A stretch of DNA of 21,704 nucleotides from Phycisphaerales bacterium UBA2402 (GCA_002343715.1 DDSA01000048.1:1-21704); one strand, 5' to 3'; shown: positions 1-8,687, counted from the stretch's first letter. Numbers and translations: made by a program. Notes: generated by a model from the sequence alone, not told the origin.

Positions 1-128
1 CCATCGGGCAACCCCAGCAGGGCCCCCGCGCATCCGGCGGCGGCCTCGCGCCCGATGCGGGATGCGAAGCGCCCCGCGCCGATCGGGGCGGGCCACTGAG
101 GGGGCGAGCAGTGCGGGATCGTGGGCAT
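1..128 (-). CDS. Partial hypothetical protein (5' end only)
   Basis: An open frame starts with ATG at 128-126 on the minus strand and runs off the left edge, giving about 42 codons. The visible residues include WPAPIGAGRFASRIGREAAA. Nearly every codon ends in G or C, as in the real genes of this window, and the frame is divergent from the DUF2071 gene at 182, leaving a 53-base gap for two promoters. There is no clear ribosome binding site. I do not recognise the family and cannot give a function. It could be a chance open frame in GC-rich DNA; sequence to the left would decide. Confidence 0.35.
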   Translation of the reverse strand, partial: MPTIPHCSPPQWPAPIGAGRFASRIGREAAAGCAGALLGLPD

Positions 129-170
129 GGGACGACGGAATGTAGCCGTTCCGCGATGCGCTCGCGCGGG

Positions 171-176
171 TATACT
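171..176 (+). promoter_or_regulatory. -10-like box (TATACT), possible leaderless start of the DUF2071 gene
   Basis: TATACT matches five of six bases of the bacterial -10 consensus and ends 5 bases before the ATG at 182. Transcription would then begin at or next to the start codon. There is no Shine-Dalgarno sequence. No good -35 box is visible 16-18 bases upstream. Confidence 0.4.
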
Positions 177-181
177 CCGAC

Positions 182-889
182 ATGCAACGCGCCTTTCTCC
201 AAGCGCATTGGTCCCACGTTGCGATTCTGTCCTACGCCGTTCCCTCCGACATCCTCAAGCCGCACCTGCCCCGCGGGTGCGAGATCGACACACACCGGGA
301 CCAGGCGTGGGCGTCGCTGGTGGCCTTCGACTTTGACGAAGTCAAGGTCAAGGGCTGGAAGATCCCCTTCCACCACAGTTTCCCGGAGGTGAATCTTCGT
401 TTTTACGTGCGCCACGGCAAGGACCGCGGCGTCTGCTTCATCCGTGAGTTCGTACCCAAGCGTCTGATCGCATGGGTCGCCTCGTACGTGTACAACGAAC
501 CGTACAGCGCGGTGCCGATGTCGAGTGATGTCCACCGCCTTCCCGACGGCATCCAGGTGGAGCACAAGATCAAGGCCGCCGGTCACACGCAGAAGATCAC
601 CATCGCCACGACGAAGGACCCGCCGCTGCTGCCCACGCCCGACAGCGAAGATGCCTGGTTCAAGGAGCACGAGTGGGGCTTCGGGCGCGATACCAAGGGC
701 CGCACGCTCAAGTACCGCGTCGCCCACCCGCAGTGGCTCACGTACCGCGTCTCGTGGCACGAGATCAAGATGGACTGGAAGCGCGTCTACGGGCCGCAGT
801 GGGGGATTCTCAAGGGTGCCAAGCCCGCGAGCGTGATCCTCGCCGAGGGAAGCCCGGTCACCGTCTTTCAATCCGCAACGATCGGTTGA
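182..889 (+). CDS. DUF2071 (YqjF-like) family protein
   Basis: This 235-residue protein fits the DUF2071/YqjF family, whose biochemical role is not established. The N-terminus reads FLQAHWSHVAILSYAVPSDI and LKPHLPRGCEID, the usual opening of the family, in which a W-x-x-L/I stretch precedes a segment on how the protein replaces a substrate-like loop. The middle (about 75-120) has the NLRFYVRH, FIREFVP and YNEPYSAVPM segments typical of the fold. No signal peptide or membrane segment is seen. The start at 182 is preceded by a -10-like box rather than a ribosome binding site. The stop is two bases from the stop of the convergent polysaccharide gene, so no terminator fits between them. Family assignment is fairly sure; function is unknown. 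Confidence 0.8.
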   Translation: MQRAFLQAHWSHVAILSYAVPSDILKPHLPRGCEIDTHRDQAWASLVAFDFDEVKVKGWKIPFHHSFPEVNLRFYVRHGKDRGVCFIREFVPKRLIAWVASYVYNEPYSAVPMSSDVHRLPDGIQVEHKIKAAGHTQKITIATTKDPPLLPTPDSEDAWFKEHEWGFGRDTKGRTLKYRVAHPQWLTYRVSWHEIKMDWKRVYGPQWGILKGAKPASVILAEGSPVTVFQSATIG

Positions 890-891
890 CG

Positions 892-3207
892 CTACGGACC
901 CTGCGCCCACACCTGCACCTGGAGGCGTTCCTGTTCCGAGAGTTGTTTGAGCGGGTCGAGGCGTGCGTTGCGATCAAGTTCGAGCGTCCGGGCCGCAACG
1001 GCGCGGCGTTCCGCGGCGGCTTCGGGATCGGTTGCGGCCAGCGCGTTGAGTGCCGACGCCAGACGGGCGTGATAGCCCGGTTCGAAGGGCGCGAGTTCGG
1101 TCGTTCTGCGGAGCGCTTCCACCACGCCACGCGGATCGGCCCGCATCGAATCGGCGCTCCCGATGGCCTCCTTGACCGACGCGAGCCACGCCCAGGCCGA
1201 GACGCCGCCGTGCTTGGTCGCCGCGGCGGATCGGGCCAGGGCCTCATCCTCCGCGCTGCGCCGGGACTCATCATCGGGCGAGAGCGCCGCGCTGACCAAT
1301 AGCGCACGAGCAAAGGCCCGGGCTGTTGGGAAGTGCGTGGGTTGGGCTTCGCTCGCGAGAGCAAGTTCTGAAAGGACACCGGGCATCACGGCGCGGTGCA
1401 GTGTGTGTAGCCCCGCCGCGATGCCCTGCGGGGTCGCCTCGATGGAACGCCCGAGCGCTCCGCGCAGGTCCGCCGCGATCCGCGCGGCGGAGTCGCCTTG
1501 CCCTTCGCCACCGAAGACCAGCCGCGCCCGTTGATGAAACTCCGCGACCGGCGAAGCCATCTCGTACGCACGGCGCAGGGCCGACTCCCACCGCCACACC
1601 CCGACCCCGGCGAAACTCAGCCCCAGGAGCGCCGCCAGCGGCATCAGGGCAGCGAGCGAGCGCTTCGATACGTGTTCTGCACGAGGGAGCAGCGGGGGCC
1701 CCGCGACCATCAGGGCGATCATCACCCACATGGCGGAGCCGAGCGTGACCGCCGTGAGTTCGATCTGGCACTGGGCTGCCAGCGCCAGCGCCGCGGCGCC
1801 CAGCGCTACCCCCATGCCGCCGATGTTCGCCACCGTCCACGCCAGCGCCACGAACGCGCCCAGTCCCGCGAAACGCACCAACGTGGATTCCACGGTCGCC
1901 ACCGGCTGTTCCAGCCAGGCTGCGCCGATGATCCCCGCCGCGCCGATCAGCCCCGCCAGCCGAGTGAGCGCGCGAGGATCCGGCGCGGCGGCAGAGTCGT
2001 CCGGCTCGGTCGTGCCTCGACCGGCCCGCCAGACCAGGGCGAACCACGCCGCGGCCAGGACAAGCCCCGCCAGTCCAAGCGTTGCTCCGAAGTCGAAGAA
2101 GACACTGTGCGGGCTGGCGACATCTTCCGGCGAGAGCGGATTTTTCAGGCGCATGTACGCGCTCTTGAACCCGGCCGGACCGGTGCCCGTGATCGGGCTT
2201 TCTACGAAGATCCTCGCCGCGCCGTGCAGATAGAACCAACGGAAGAGGATGCTCAGTTCGCCCAGCCGTTCCCCGATGAACCCTCGTGCGGAAACCGCGG
2301 CCAGCGTTCCCGCCACGACCAGCGCGCCGATCCAGCCGCCCCAGGACGGACGAGCGCGCTTGATCAACGGCAGAAAGACGAGCAGCCCCAGCCCAAGCCC
2401 AGCCGCGGCGTAACCGCCCTTGGCCCCCGCCATGACCACGCCCACGCCGCAGACCGCGCACGCCGCCCCGAACATCAACGCAGAAGAGCGGTCTCTCGCG
2501 CGGGTAGCACTCCACGCCAGCCCGGCGCACGCGACAAACCCCCACGCGGCGGTCGAGGCAAAGACGTTCGCCAGTCCGAACCACGCGGTCCCCTCGGACT
2601 GCATCAGGCGGCGTTCGTACGCCAGTGCCGAAGGAGATCCCAGCGCCCACCCCTGGGACTCGATGAACTCCTGCTTGGACTGCTGGAACATCCGCACCAT
2701 GTCCGGGTGTTCGATCAGGACCTGCACGGCTGACTTGAAGACCAGCAGCGGCACCACGCCCAGGACACACGCAACGGCCAACGTTCGCACGGACGCGTAC
2801 CGCTGCGAGTGGCCGATGGCGACGGCCCCCAGCATGCCGCACACCCAGGCCGTGCCGAGCACGAGATTGTCGAGGGCATCGGGAGAGCCCGGCCGCGCGT
2901 GCCACGCGACCGCGATCACACCCGCGGCGCAGGCCGAGAGCAACCACCACGCGCACGCGCCGGGCCTGCCGCGCAGGAGCAAGAGCACCGATCCGAGCAG
3001 CACGACGGCGTCGAGCGTGATCGAACGCGCCGGGGTCAGGCCCAGGATGGGCGAGGCGACTCGGAACGGATCCCCGCTCCACCCCGGGAAGGGATCGAAG
3101 GAGCTCGACATCCGCAGAACCATCACACCCAGCACCAACGCGGCCCCCGTCAGCACCGCCCGCGGCGCGGGCACATCGGCCGCGGATGCTCGCACATCGT
3201 TGCTCAC
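892..3207 (-). CDS. O-antigen ligase/polymerase-like membrane protein
   Basis: The product is 771 residues if it starts at the GTG at 3207-3205, whose GTGA overlaps the TGA stop of the upstream WecA-type gene by 4 bases, a typical coupled start. The frame stays open a further 165 codons upstream, but that stretch is only the shadow of the neighbouring gene. Residues 15-520 hold about a dozen hydrophobic segments. A Wzy_C/O-antigen ligase-like region lies near 250-390, with GAKGGY (261-266), ARIFVESPITGTGPAGF (331-347) and PHSVFFDFGATLGLAGL (366-382). After about 540 the protein becomes soluble and alanine-rich helical, perhaps TPR-like. Known relatives join or polymerise lipid-linked glycans on the periplasmic face. 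Pairing with a WecA-type enzyme supports a role in envelope or exopolysaccharide assembly. Which glycan, and ligase versus polymerase, cannot be told. Confidence 0.8.
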   Translation of the reverse strand: MSNDVRASAADVPAPRAVLTGAALVLGVMVLRMSSSFDPFPGWSGDPFRVASPILGLTPARSITLDAVVLLGSVLLLLRGRPGACAWWLLSACAAGVIAVAWHARPGSPDALDNLVLGTAWVCGMLGAVAIGHSQRYASVRTLAVACVLGVVPLLVFKSAVQVLIEHPDMVRMFQQSKQEFIESQGWALGSPSALAYERRLMQSEGTAWFGLANVFASTAAWGFVACAGLAWSATRARDRSSALMFGAACAVCGVGVVMAGAKGGYAAAGLGLGLLVFLPLIKRARPSWGGWIGALVVAGTLAAVSARGFIGERLGELSILFRWFYLHGAARIFVESPITGTGPAGFKSAYMRLKNPLSPEDVASPHSVFFDFGATLGLAGLVLAAAWFALVWRAGRGTTEPDDSAAAPDPRALTRLAGLIGAAGIIGAAWLEQPVATVESTLVRFAGLGAFVALAWTVANIGGMGVALGAAALALAAQCQIELTAVTLGSAMWVMIALMVAGPPLLPRAEHVSKRSLAALMPLAALLGLSFAGVGVWRWESALRRAYEMASPVAEFHQRARLVFGGEGQGDSAARIAADLRGALGRSIEATPQGIAAGLHTLHRAVMPGVLSELALASEAQPTHFPTARAFARALLVSAALSPDDESRRSAEDEALARSAAATKHGGVSAWAWLASVKEAIGSADSMRADPRGVVEALRRTTELAPFEPGYHARLASALNALAATDPEAAAERRAVAARTLELDRNARLDPLKQLSEQERLQVQVWAQGP

Positions 3208-4316
3208 CGCTCGCTCCCGGCGAACTCGAAGAGCGCCACAACGCCGAATATGAGCAGCACCTGCCCGCCGACGACCAGCGCCTGCCACGGAGCGAGGCTC
3301 CCCAGCAGCAGGCCCGAGACGCCGGTGACAGCCGTGAACCCGTAGATCACCAGCACCGCGGCCTTCTTCGACAGCCCTCGGCGTACCAGCCGGTGCGAGA
3401 CGTGGTTGAGGTCGCCGATGAAGGGTGACTTGCCGCCGGCCAGGCGGATCGTTGTTACGCTCACAAAGTCGTAGAGCGGCACCGCCAGCACGATCACAGG
3501 CATCAGCACGCCGTACCACGCGCTCGCCGTGGTGCCCGGCTCTTCGGACAAGAACGTGGTGCGCGTCGTGAGGTACGCGAGCAGAAAGCCCAGCACCAGA
3601 GAGCCGCCATCGCCCATGAAAATGGAAGCGGGCGGGAAGTTGAAGACCAGAAAACCCAGCAGCGACCCCACCAGCAGCGCCAGGCACGCCGCGATGAACC
3701 ACTGCCCGTTCAGGATGGCCGCGCCGAGGAAGAATGCTCCCGCGATCGCCCCGACCCCCGCCGAGAGGCCGTCCATGTTGTCAATGAAGTTCATGGCGTT
3801 GGTGATGACCACGAACCACAGGATCGTCGCCAGCACGGAGAGCCATTGGCCCCCCGCGTGGTGATCCAGAAACGTGAAAAGCCTGGTCTGCCCAAGGGTC
3901 ACCACCGCCGCGGCTGGCACGACCATGATGACCAGTTTCAGAAAAGGGCCCAGGGGCCGCCGATCGTCGATCAGGCCCAGCACGTGCAGCACGAGGAGGC
4001 ACGCGAGCAGCACCAGGGCGTTGGGTGTCTGGGCTTTGATGCCCGCCATGTGGGGCGCGATCGCGGGCAGCACGTTCGCCACAGCCACACCCGCGAAAGC
4101 CGCTGCCAAAAGCCCGGCGGCGATGGGCAGCGTGAACCCGAGAAAGATGCCGATGCCCCCGACGTTCGGAATCGCCCGTGCCGGGGCCTTGACCTGGCCG
4201 GGCATGGGCGCGGTGTCGAGGGCGCTCGCACGTCGTCCCCAGGCGCGGGCGATGAGCGTCGCCGGGCACGAGACGGCGAAACCAAGAATCACAAGTGAGA
4301 AGATAAGAATCAGCAC
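3204..4316 (-). CDS. WecA/MraY-type polyprenyl-phosphate sugar-1-phosphate transferase
   Basis: This 370-residue integral membrane protein belongs to glycosyltransferase family 4. It transfers a sugar-1-phosphate (in WecA/TagO relatives GlcNAc-1-P) from a UDP-sugar to undecaprenyl phosphate at the inner membrane face, the first step of many surface glycans. Visible motifs are the DD pair (D117-D118 in GLIDDRRPLG), NAMNFIDNMDGL (173-184), FMGDGGS (233-239) and GDLNHVSHRL (301-310), whose spaced histidines match the HxxHR loop of WecA-like enzymes. About ten hydrophobic segments are present. The ANxxNxxDG-type centre and the histidine loop favour WecA/TagO over MraY. The start is GTG at 4316, without a clear ribosome binding site. 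The ligase-like gene follows with a 4-base overlap. The donor sugar is unknown. Confidence 0.88.
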   Translation of the reverse strand: MLILIFSLVILGFAVSCPATLIARAWGRRASALDTAPMPGQVKAPARAIPNVGGIGIFLGFTLPIAAGLLAAAFAGVAVANVLPAIAPHMAGIKAQTPNALVLLACLLVLHVLGLIDDRRPLGPFLKLVIMVVPAAAVVTLGQTRLFTFLDHHAGGQWLSVLATILWFVVITNAMNFIDNMDGLSAGVGAIAGAFFLGAAILNGQWFIAACLALLVGSLLGFLVFNFPPASIFMGDGGSLVLGFLLAYLTTRTTFLSEEPGTTASAWYGVLMPVIVLAVPLYDFVSVTTIRLAGGKSPFIGDLNHVSHRLVRRGLSKKAAVLVIYGFTAVTGVSGLLLGSLAPWQALVVGGQVLLIFGVVALFEFAGSER

Positions 4317-4394
4317 AGTGAGAGAACGAAACGTAGGGGTGTGAGCGTCATCGCGGCATGAACCAGCGGCATCGCAGGGCGGGCGCTCCGCGGC

Positions 4395-5144
4395 TTACTC
4401 GCCACGGCCAGCCGGGATGGTGCCCCCTGAGGAATGTGGAGTTCCATCCCTGATCGGCGCGAAGCCCCCTCCGATCACCGTCAGCAGCGCGAACGCCCCC
4501 TGCGCGATGAGCCACACCCACAGCATCCGCAGCGGCCATGGCCCCAGCGACTGGATCAGCGTCGGCTTCCCCGGCACCGAAGGCCCGATGTAGCCGTAGT
4601 TCCAGCCGAAAGTGATATTGAGCGGCGTCACGAGCGCTCCATACGCGACAAAGACGATCGAGACCACGCCGTAATCACGCCAGGTCGGCCGATACCCGCG
4701 CACGATGAAGTCGTACAGGGCCGAGCCGATGATCTGAGCGTGGGTGATCCAGAAGAGCCAGTAGCGCGGGTGGAACGGGCCTTCGGTGAGTGTCGGTGTG
4801 ATGAAGGCCTGCGTGCACAGGCCGAAGCCGAAGTAGTAGAGGGCGGTGCGGGGCCAGCGGTGTGCGGTGATGAGGGCCCACGCCGCGAGCCAGCCCGCGA
4901 TGTCGCAGAGTTGGAGCGGCAGCGACCAGGCCCAGTCAAAGCGAGATGGGGCCAGGTAGTACGCCATGTTGATGAGCTGCCCGGCGATGACGAACGCCAC
5001 CCACGCCCGTCGGACTGCCGGTTCGGCGAATCGCCTGCCTGCCCTTCGGCCCGCCGCGATGACCAAACCAACAAGAAGGGCGCACCCCGCAGCGCTGATC
5101 GCGTGCAACACGGACATGGGTTGGAACGTCTCGGGCAGGGTCAT
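4395..5144 (-). CDS. YwaF-like integral membrane protein (TIGR02206 family)
   Basis: The product is 249 residues from ATG at 5144, preceded by AAAGGG, a weak ribosome binding site. The open frame extends to 5411, but that part overlaps rlmN and is its shadow. A second ATG at 5117 is a possible alternative. There are six or seven hydrophobic segments. The family's conserved LPLQLCDIAGW and FGFGLCTQAFITPTL stretches are present, as are ITHAQIIGSALYDFIVRGY and PLNITFGWNYGYIG. The family is widespread and named after Bacillus YwaF; its function is not known. The gene begins 22 bases after the rlmN stop, so it probably belongs to the ispH-rlmN transcription unit. Family call is fairly sure; role unknown. 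Confidence 0.8.
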   Translation of the reverse strand: MTLPETFQPMSVLHAISAAGCALLVGLVIAAGRRAGRRFAEPAVRRAWVAFVIAGQLINMAYYLAPSRFDWAWSLPLQLCDIAGWLAAWALITAHRWPRTALYYFGFGLCTQAFITPTLTEGPFHPRYWLFWITHAQIIGSALYDFIVRGYRPTWRDYGVVSIVFVAYGALVTPLNITFGWNYGYIGPSVPGKPTLIQSLGPWPLRMLWVWLIAQGAFALLTVIGGGFAPIRDGTPHSSGGTIPAGRGE

Positions 5145-5166
5145 GCGCCCTTTCAGGCTGGCCGGC

Positions 5167-6315
5167 TCAGGCGTTCGCTCCTGCCGCCTCGTGCCGCAGT
5201 TGCCCGCACGCCGCGGCGATGTCGCGTCCGCGGCTGGCACGGATGTGGGCGTTGATCCGCCCCTCCCGCAGGATGCGCTGGAACTCGCGGACGTTCTCGT
5301 CCTGCGGGCGGCGGAACGGCAGGCCCTTGACCTCGTTGTATCTGATGATGTTGACGTTGGCCCGCAGGGTGGTGGCCAGTCGGGCCAGTTCGCGGGCGTG
5401 CGCGGGGGCATCGTTCACGCCGTGCAGCAGGGTGTACTCGAGGGTGATCTCGCGCCCCGTCCGCTCGAACCACTTTCGGCACGCCGCGAGAAGGTCCGCG
5501 ATGGTCGTGAACTCGGCCCAGGGGATGAGTTCGCGGCGCAGGTCATCGGTGGGCGCGTGCAGAGAGAGGGCGAGGGTCACGGGCAGGTCCAACTGCTCCG
5601 CGAGTTTCTCGATCGCCTTCGGCAGTCCCACGGTCGAGATGGTGATCTTGCGGGCCGAGATGCCCATGCCGTCGAGGCTGGCGATGGTGCGAACGGCTTT
5701 CACCACGTTCGCCAGGTTCGCCAACGGCTCGCCCATGCCCATGAAGACGACATTGGTGATGCGCCGTACATTCGGCAGGTGGTCCAGCCGGTATACCTGT
5801 TCGACGATACGTCCCGCCGACAGGCTGCCGTCCAGCCCGCCCAGCCCCGAGGCGCAGAACCGGCACCCCACCGGGCACCCCACCTGCGACGAGATGCAGG
5901 CCGTGAACCGGTCCTCGCTGGGGATCATGACGCACTCGGTCTGTCGCTTGGAATCGAGTTCTCCGATGTTCGCCACGGGCAGAAGGGGGATCGTGCGCGG
6001 ACCATCGACCGGTCCGGATTCGGAGGTTGGCGCGAGCGCGGCTGCGCCGTCGTGCCACTGGATCAGCAGTTTCTGGGTGCCATCGGTCGCCACCTGGTGG
6101 CGGATCACGTCCCCGGAGAGGAAGGTCATGTCACGCGAGAGGCGCTCACGGTCGAGTTTTGAGAGGCTCGACATCGCCGCCGGGTCGGTGATGCCCTTCT
6201 CGTACACCCATTCGTTGATCTGCGTTGCGCGAAAGCGGGGCATGCCCTTCGACTCGCACCAATCGCCGAGGGAATCGAGCGTGTGATCGAAGAAATGGTT
6301 GGGCGGGTGCTGCAT
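5167..6315 (-). CDS. rlmN: 23S rRNA (adenine(2503)-C(2))-methyltransferase RlmN
   Basis: This radical-SAM enzyme methylates C2 of A2503 in 23S rRNA (and A37 of some tRNAs in E. coli). The 382-residue product has the 4Fe-4S cluster motif C147-PVG-C151-RF-C154, the upstream cysteine C140 in ACISSQVGC, and C370 in AAACGQL, which match the methyl-transfer cysteines C118 and C355 of the E. coli enzyme. GEPLAN and the ITISTVGLP and LALSLHAPTDD segments also fit. The N-terminal domain opens as expected (RFRATQINEWVYEKG at 28-42). A linker of about 30 residues near 92-120 is longer than in E. coli. It lies 36 bases downstream of ispH. No clear ribosome binding site precedes the ATG. Confidence 0.95.
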   Translation of the reverse strand: MQHPPNHFFDHTLDSLGDWCESKGMPRFRATQINEWVYEKGITDPAAMSSLSKLDRERLSRDMTFLSGDVIRHQVATDGTQKLLIQWHDGAAALAPTSESGPVDGPRTIPLLPVANIGELDSKRQTECVMIPSEDRFTACISSQVGCPVGCRFCASGLGGLDGSLSAGRIVEQVYRLDHLPNVRRITNVVFMGMGEPLANLANVVKAVRTIASLDGMGISARKITISTVGLPKAIEKLAEQLDLPVTLALSLHAPTDDLRRELIPWAEFTTIADLLAACRKWFERTGREITLEYTLLHGVNDAPAHARELARLATTLRANVNIIRYNEVKGLPFRRPQDENVREFQRILREGRINAHIRASRGRDIAAACGQLRHEAAGANA

Positions 6316-6351
6316 GGGTGGGAGCGCCGAGGGCTGTTGTGGCGGCGAACG

Positions 6352-7398
6352 CTACGCGCCCTTCCCCGCCGAAACGGTCAGGGGCACCGCGCCGTACAGA
6401 TCGCCGGTGATCGTCGGTGTCACCGCGCGGAAGCGGCGGCTCTGCGGGTCGATGCCCTTTTCTTCCATGATCCGCCGCAGCGCGCCCGGGGGGGCGAACT
6501 CCACATCCTCATCGAAGATATCACGCTGCTCGATCGTGCCGCCGAACCGCCCGAGCAGCATGCGGCACGTTTCGGCCACCAGGTCCTCGGGGGCGGATGC
6601 GCCCGCCGTCAGCAGCACCCGCTCGTTGCCCGTCGGGAACCAGCCCCAGTCGAGCTCGGAGGCGTCGTCCATCAGGCGGGCGGGCACACCGATGTTCTCG
6701 GCGATTTCCGTCAATCGAACGGAGTTCGAGGAGTTCTTCGACCCGATCACGATCACCAGGTCGCACTCCGGGCCGATCTGCCTCACGGCGGTTTGACGGT
6801 TGGTGGTCGCGTAGCAGATGTCGCTCGACGGGGGTTCCTTGATCTTCGGGAACGCTGCCTTGAGCGCGTTGATGATCACCGCGGCATCGTCGGTCGAGAG
6901 CGTCGTCTGAGTGAGGTAGACGAGTTTCTCGGGATCGAGGATGGTGAGGCTGGGGATATCCTGCGGCCGTTCCACCACCTGCGTCACGTCGGGGGCCTCG
7001 CCCAGCGTGCCCACAATTTCCTGGTGATTCTTGTGGCCCACCAGCAGAATCTGGTACCCCTGGCGGGCGTAGCGCACAGCCTCGGCGTGGACCTTCGTCA
7101 CCAGGGGGCAGGTCGCGTCGATCGCCGTCAGGCCCCGTTCCCTGGCCTCCTGCCGCACCGCGGGGCTGATGCCGTGCGCCGAGAAGACCACGATGCCTCC
7201 GCTCGGGACCTCTGCCAGCGACTCCACGAAAATCACGCCTCGCCGCACAAACCTCCCCACCACGTGCCGGTTGTGCACAATCTCGTGGTACACGTAGATG
7301 GTCTCATCGGGGAACAGCCCGATCACCTGGTCCACCACATCGATGGCCATGCGGACGCCGGCGCAGAAGCCGCGGGGGTTGGCGAGGATCAGGTGCAT
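6352..7398 (-). CDS. ispH: 4-hydroxy-3-methylbut-2-enyl diphosphate reductase IspH (LytB)
   Basis: IspH is the last enzyme of the MEP isoprenoid pathway. It reduces HMBPP to IPP and DMAPP with an iron-sulfur cluster. The 348-residue product carries the three cluster cysteines C12 (LANPRGFCAGV), C97 (DATCPLV) and C195 (DICYATTNRQ). Substrate-binding residues are seen at H42 (HEIVHN), H75 (SAHGIS), H125 and E127 (NHQEIVGT, where most relatives have HPE), and GSKNSSNS near 219-226. The start at 7398 gives the family's normal N-terminus within a residue or two. The first gene of a likely ispH-rlmN-ywaF unit, it has a TACGAT box 7 bases before the ATG and no Shine-Dalgarno. A C-terminal extension of roughly 30 residues follows the enzyme core. 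Confidence 0.95.
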   Translation of the reverse strand: MHLILANPRGFCAGVRMAIDVVDQVIGLFPDETIYVYHEIVHNRHVVGRFVRRGVIFVESLAEVPSGGIVVFSAHGISPAVRQEARERGLTAIDATCPLVTKVHAEAVRYARQGYQILLVGHKNHQEIVGTLGEAPDVTQVVERPQDIPSLTILDPEKLVYLTQTTLSTDDAAVIINALKAAFPKIKEPPSSDICYATTNRQTAVRQIGPECDLVIVIGSKNSSNSVRLTEIAENIGVPARLMDDASELDWGWFPTGNERVLLTAGASAPEDLVAETCRMLLGRFGGTIEQRDIFDEDVEFAPPGALRRIMEEKGIDPQSRRFRAVTPTITGDLYGAVPLTVSAGKGA

Positions 7399-7405
7399 CG
7401 AACTG

Positions 7406-7411
7406 ATCGTA
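7406..7411 (-). promoter_or_regulatory. -10-like box (TACGAT), possible leaderless start of ispH
   Basis: On the minus strand TACGAT is followed by 7 bases and then the ispH ATG. It matches four of six -10 positions. No ribosome binding site is present. No convincing -35 box is seen. It is listed because of the same arrangement at three other genes in the window. Confidence 0.3.
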
Positions 7412-7538
7412 GGAAATGGTGTTTCTGAAAGATGCCGGGAGGTCGTGAATCTCGGATGTTCGCTTTCACAGGCCGATCCTCGGATCGTGTTTCCTAAACT
7501 AGGGTTTCCGCATCCCTCACCCCGACCCGGAAGATCCC

Positions 7539-8687
7539 ATGTCCCTCTCGAAAGAACGTGTCCGCGAGGCCCTCACGCCACTCTTCGGTGGTGCCCATGG
7601 CGGTACCGCCAGTCTGCTTTCAGCCGCGGCCTGCGATGGAAATGCCAGCATCAAGGTGTTGGCCCCAGGGCGCAACCCCGCAGCGATGGATCAACTCGGC
7701 CTGCGTGCGCATCAGGCCGTGGTCGCGGCAACCCAAGGCTCGAAGGTGGACTCCTTCACAGTGGAGTTTGTGGATGACCGTGGGGCCGTGGTTCACACCT
7801 GGAAGGCCGGTACACCCCACGCCGCGGGTCACGCCCCCATCCCCGGTCTTCGCCCAGGACCTGCCAAGGGAGCCTTGCCCGGCGTCAAACGCATCATCGC
7901 CGTGGGCGCGGGCAAAGGGGGCGTAGGCAAGAGCACCGTGGCGCTGAATCTCGCCGTCGGCCTCTCCCGCCGGGGTCACGCCGCGGGTTTGCTCGACGGC
8001 GACATCTACGGACCATCCATGCCCACGATGCTGGGGCTGGATGGGCTGGACGCCATCACCCGGGATCGGATGCTCGAGCCGTTCTACACCCATGGGGTAA
8101 AAGCGATGACGATGGGCAAACTCGTCGCCCCGGACCAGCCCCTGATCTGGCGCGGGCCGATGGCCCACGGCGCGTTCAAACAGATCGCCGAGCAGACCAA
8201 CTGGGGCGAACTCGACGATCTCATCATCGACCTCCCCCCCGGCACGGGAGATGTCGCGCTCACCATGGCCCAACTCCTCGCCCTCTCCGGGGCGGTTGTC
8301 GTCTGCACACCCCAGCGGGTGGCGCAGGACGATGCCGCCCGGGCCGCCAAGATGTTCCAGCAGTTGGGCATCGAGGTACTGGGAGTCGTGGAGAACATGA
8401 GTTACTTCGTCGGCGATGACGGCAAGGTCTACGACCTGTTCGGCCGGGGCGGGGCCGAGGCGATGGCCAAGCGCCTGGGACTTCCATTTCTCGGCGCGAT
8501 CCCCATCACGATGGCCTTGCGAGAACACTGCGACAGGGGCGACCCCACCGCCAACTTCACAGGCACGGATCGGGCGGGGGTGGCCTTGCGGGATTCGCTG
8601 GAGGCGGTGATCGATGCCACGCTCGCCCAGTTGTCACTGGCCGAAGTCCGCAGCGGGGCCCGCCGACCCACCCTGGTCATTTCCTGA
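7539..8687 (+). CDS. mrp: Mrp/NBP35-type P-loop ATPase (ApbC-like)
   Basis: The 382-residue product matches the Mrp/ApbC branch of the deviant-Walker ATPases, whose characterised members carry or insert iron-sulfur clusters. GKGGVGKS (125-132) is the deviant Walker A, followed by LLDGDIYGPSMPTMLGL, WRGPMAHGAFKQ and DLIIDLPPGTGD, all family hallmarks. The N-terminal 90 residues resemble the usual MIP18/DUF59 domain in length but lack its DPE and TxGCP motifs. The CxxC pair that normally follows ENMSYF is also absent: here the sequence is ENMSYFVGDDGKVYDLFG (285-302). Many alphaproteobacterial relatives also lack this pair, so the protein may still be functional, but a cluster-carrier role cannot be read from the sequence. 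The start has GGAAG seven bases upstream. It is divergent from ispH. Confidence 0.88.
   Translation: MSLSKERVREALTPLFGGAHGGTASLLSAAACDGNASIKVLAPGRNPAAMDQLGLRAHQAVVAATQGSKVDSFTVEFVDDRGAVVHTWKAGTPHAAGHAPIPGLRPGPAKGALPGVKRIIAVGAGKGGVGKSTVALNLAVGLSRRGHAAGLLDGDIYGPSMPTMLGLDGLDAITRDRMLEPFYTHGVKAMTMGKLVAPDQPLIWRGPMAHGAFKQIAEQTNWGELDDLIIDLPPGTGDVALTMAQLLALSGAVVVCTPQRVAQDDAARAAKMFQQLGIEVLGVVENMSYFVGDDGKVYDLFGRGGAEAMAKRLGLPFLGAIPITMALREHCDRGDPTANFTGTDRAGVALRDSLEAVIDATLAQLSLAEVRSGARRPTLVIS

Noticed and set aside
1271..3241. Long open frames overlapping the ligase-like gene (656 residues minus, 411 residues plus at 1498-2733)
   Set aside because: Arginine/alanine/glycine-rich shadow translations with no domain; the 892-3207 frame has membrane segments and ligase motifs.
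3208..3702. N-terminal extension of the ligase-like frame to 936 residues
   Set aside because: It lies entirely inside the WecA-type gene and translates to arginine-rich shadow sequence; the GTGA overlap gives a natural start.
5145..5411. YwaF-like frame extended upstream to 5411
   Set aside because: The extension is a shadow of the rlmN C-terminus, which is well supported.
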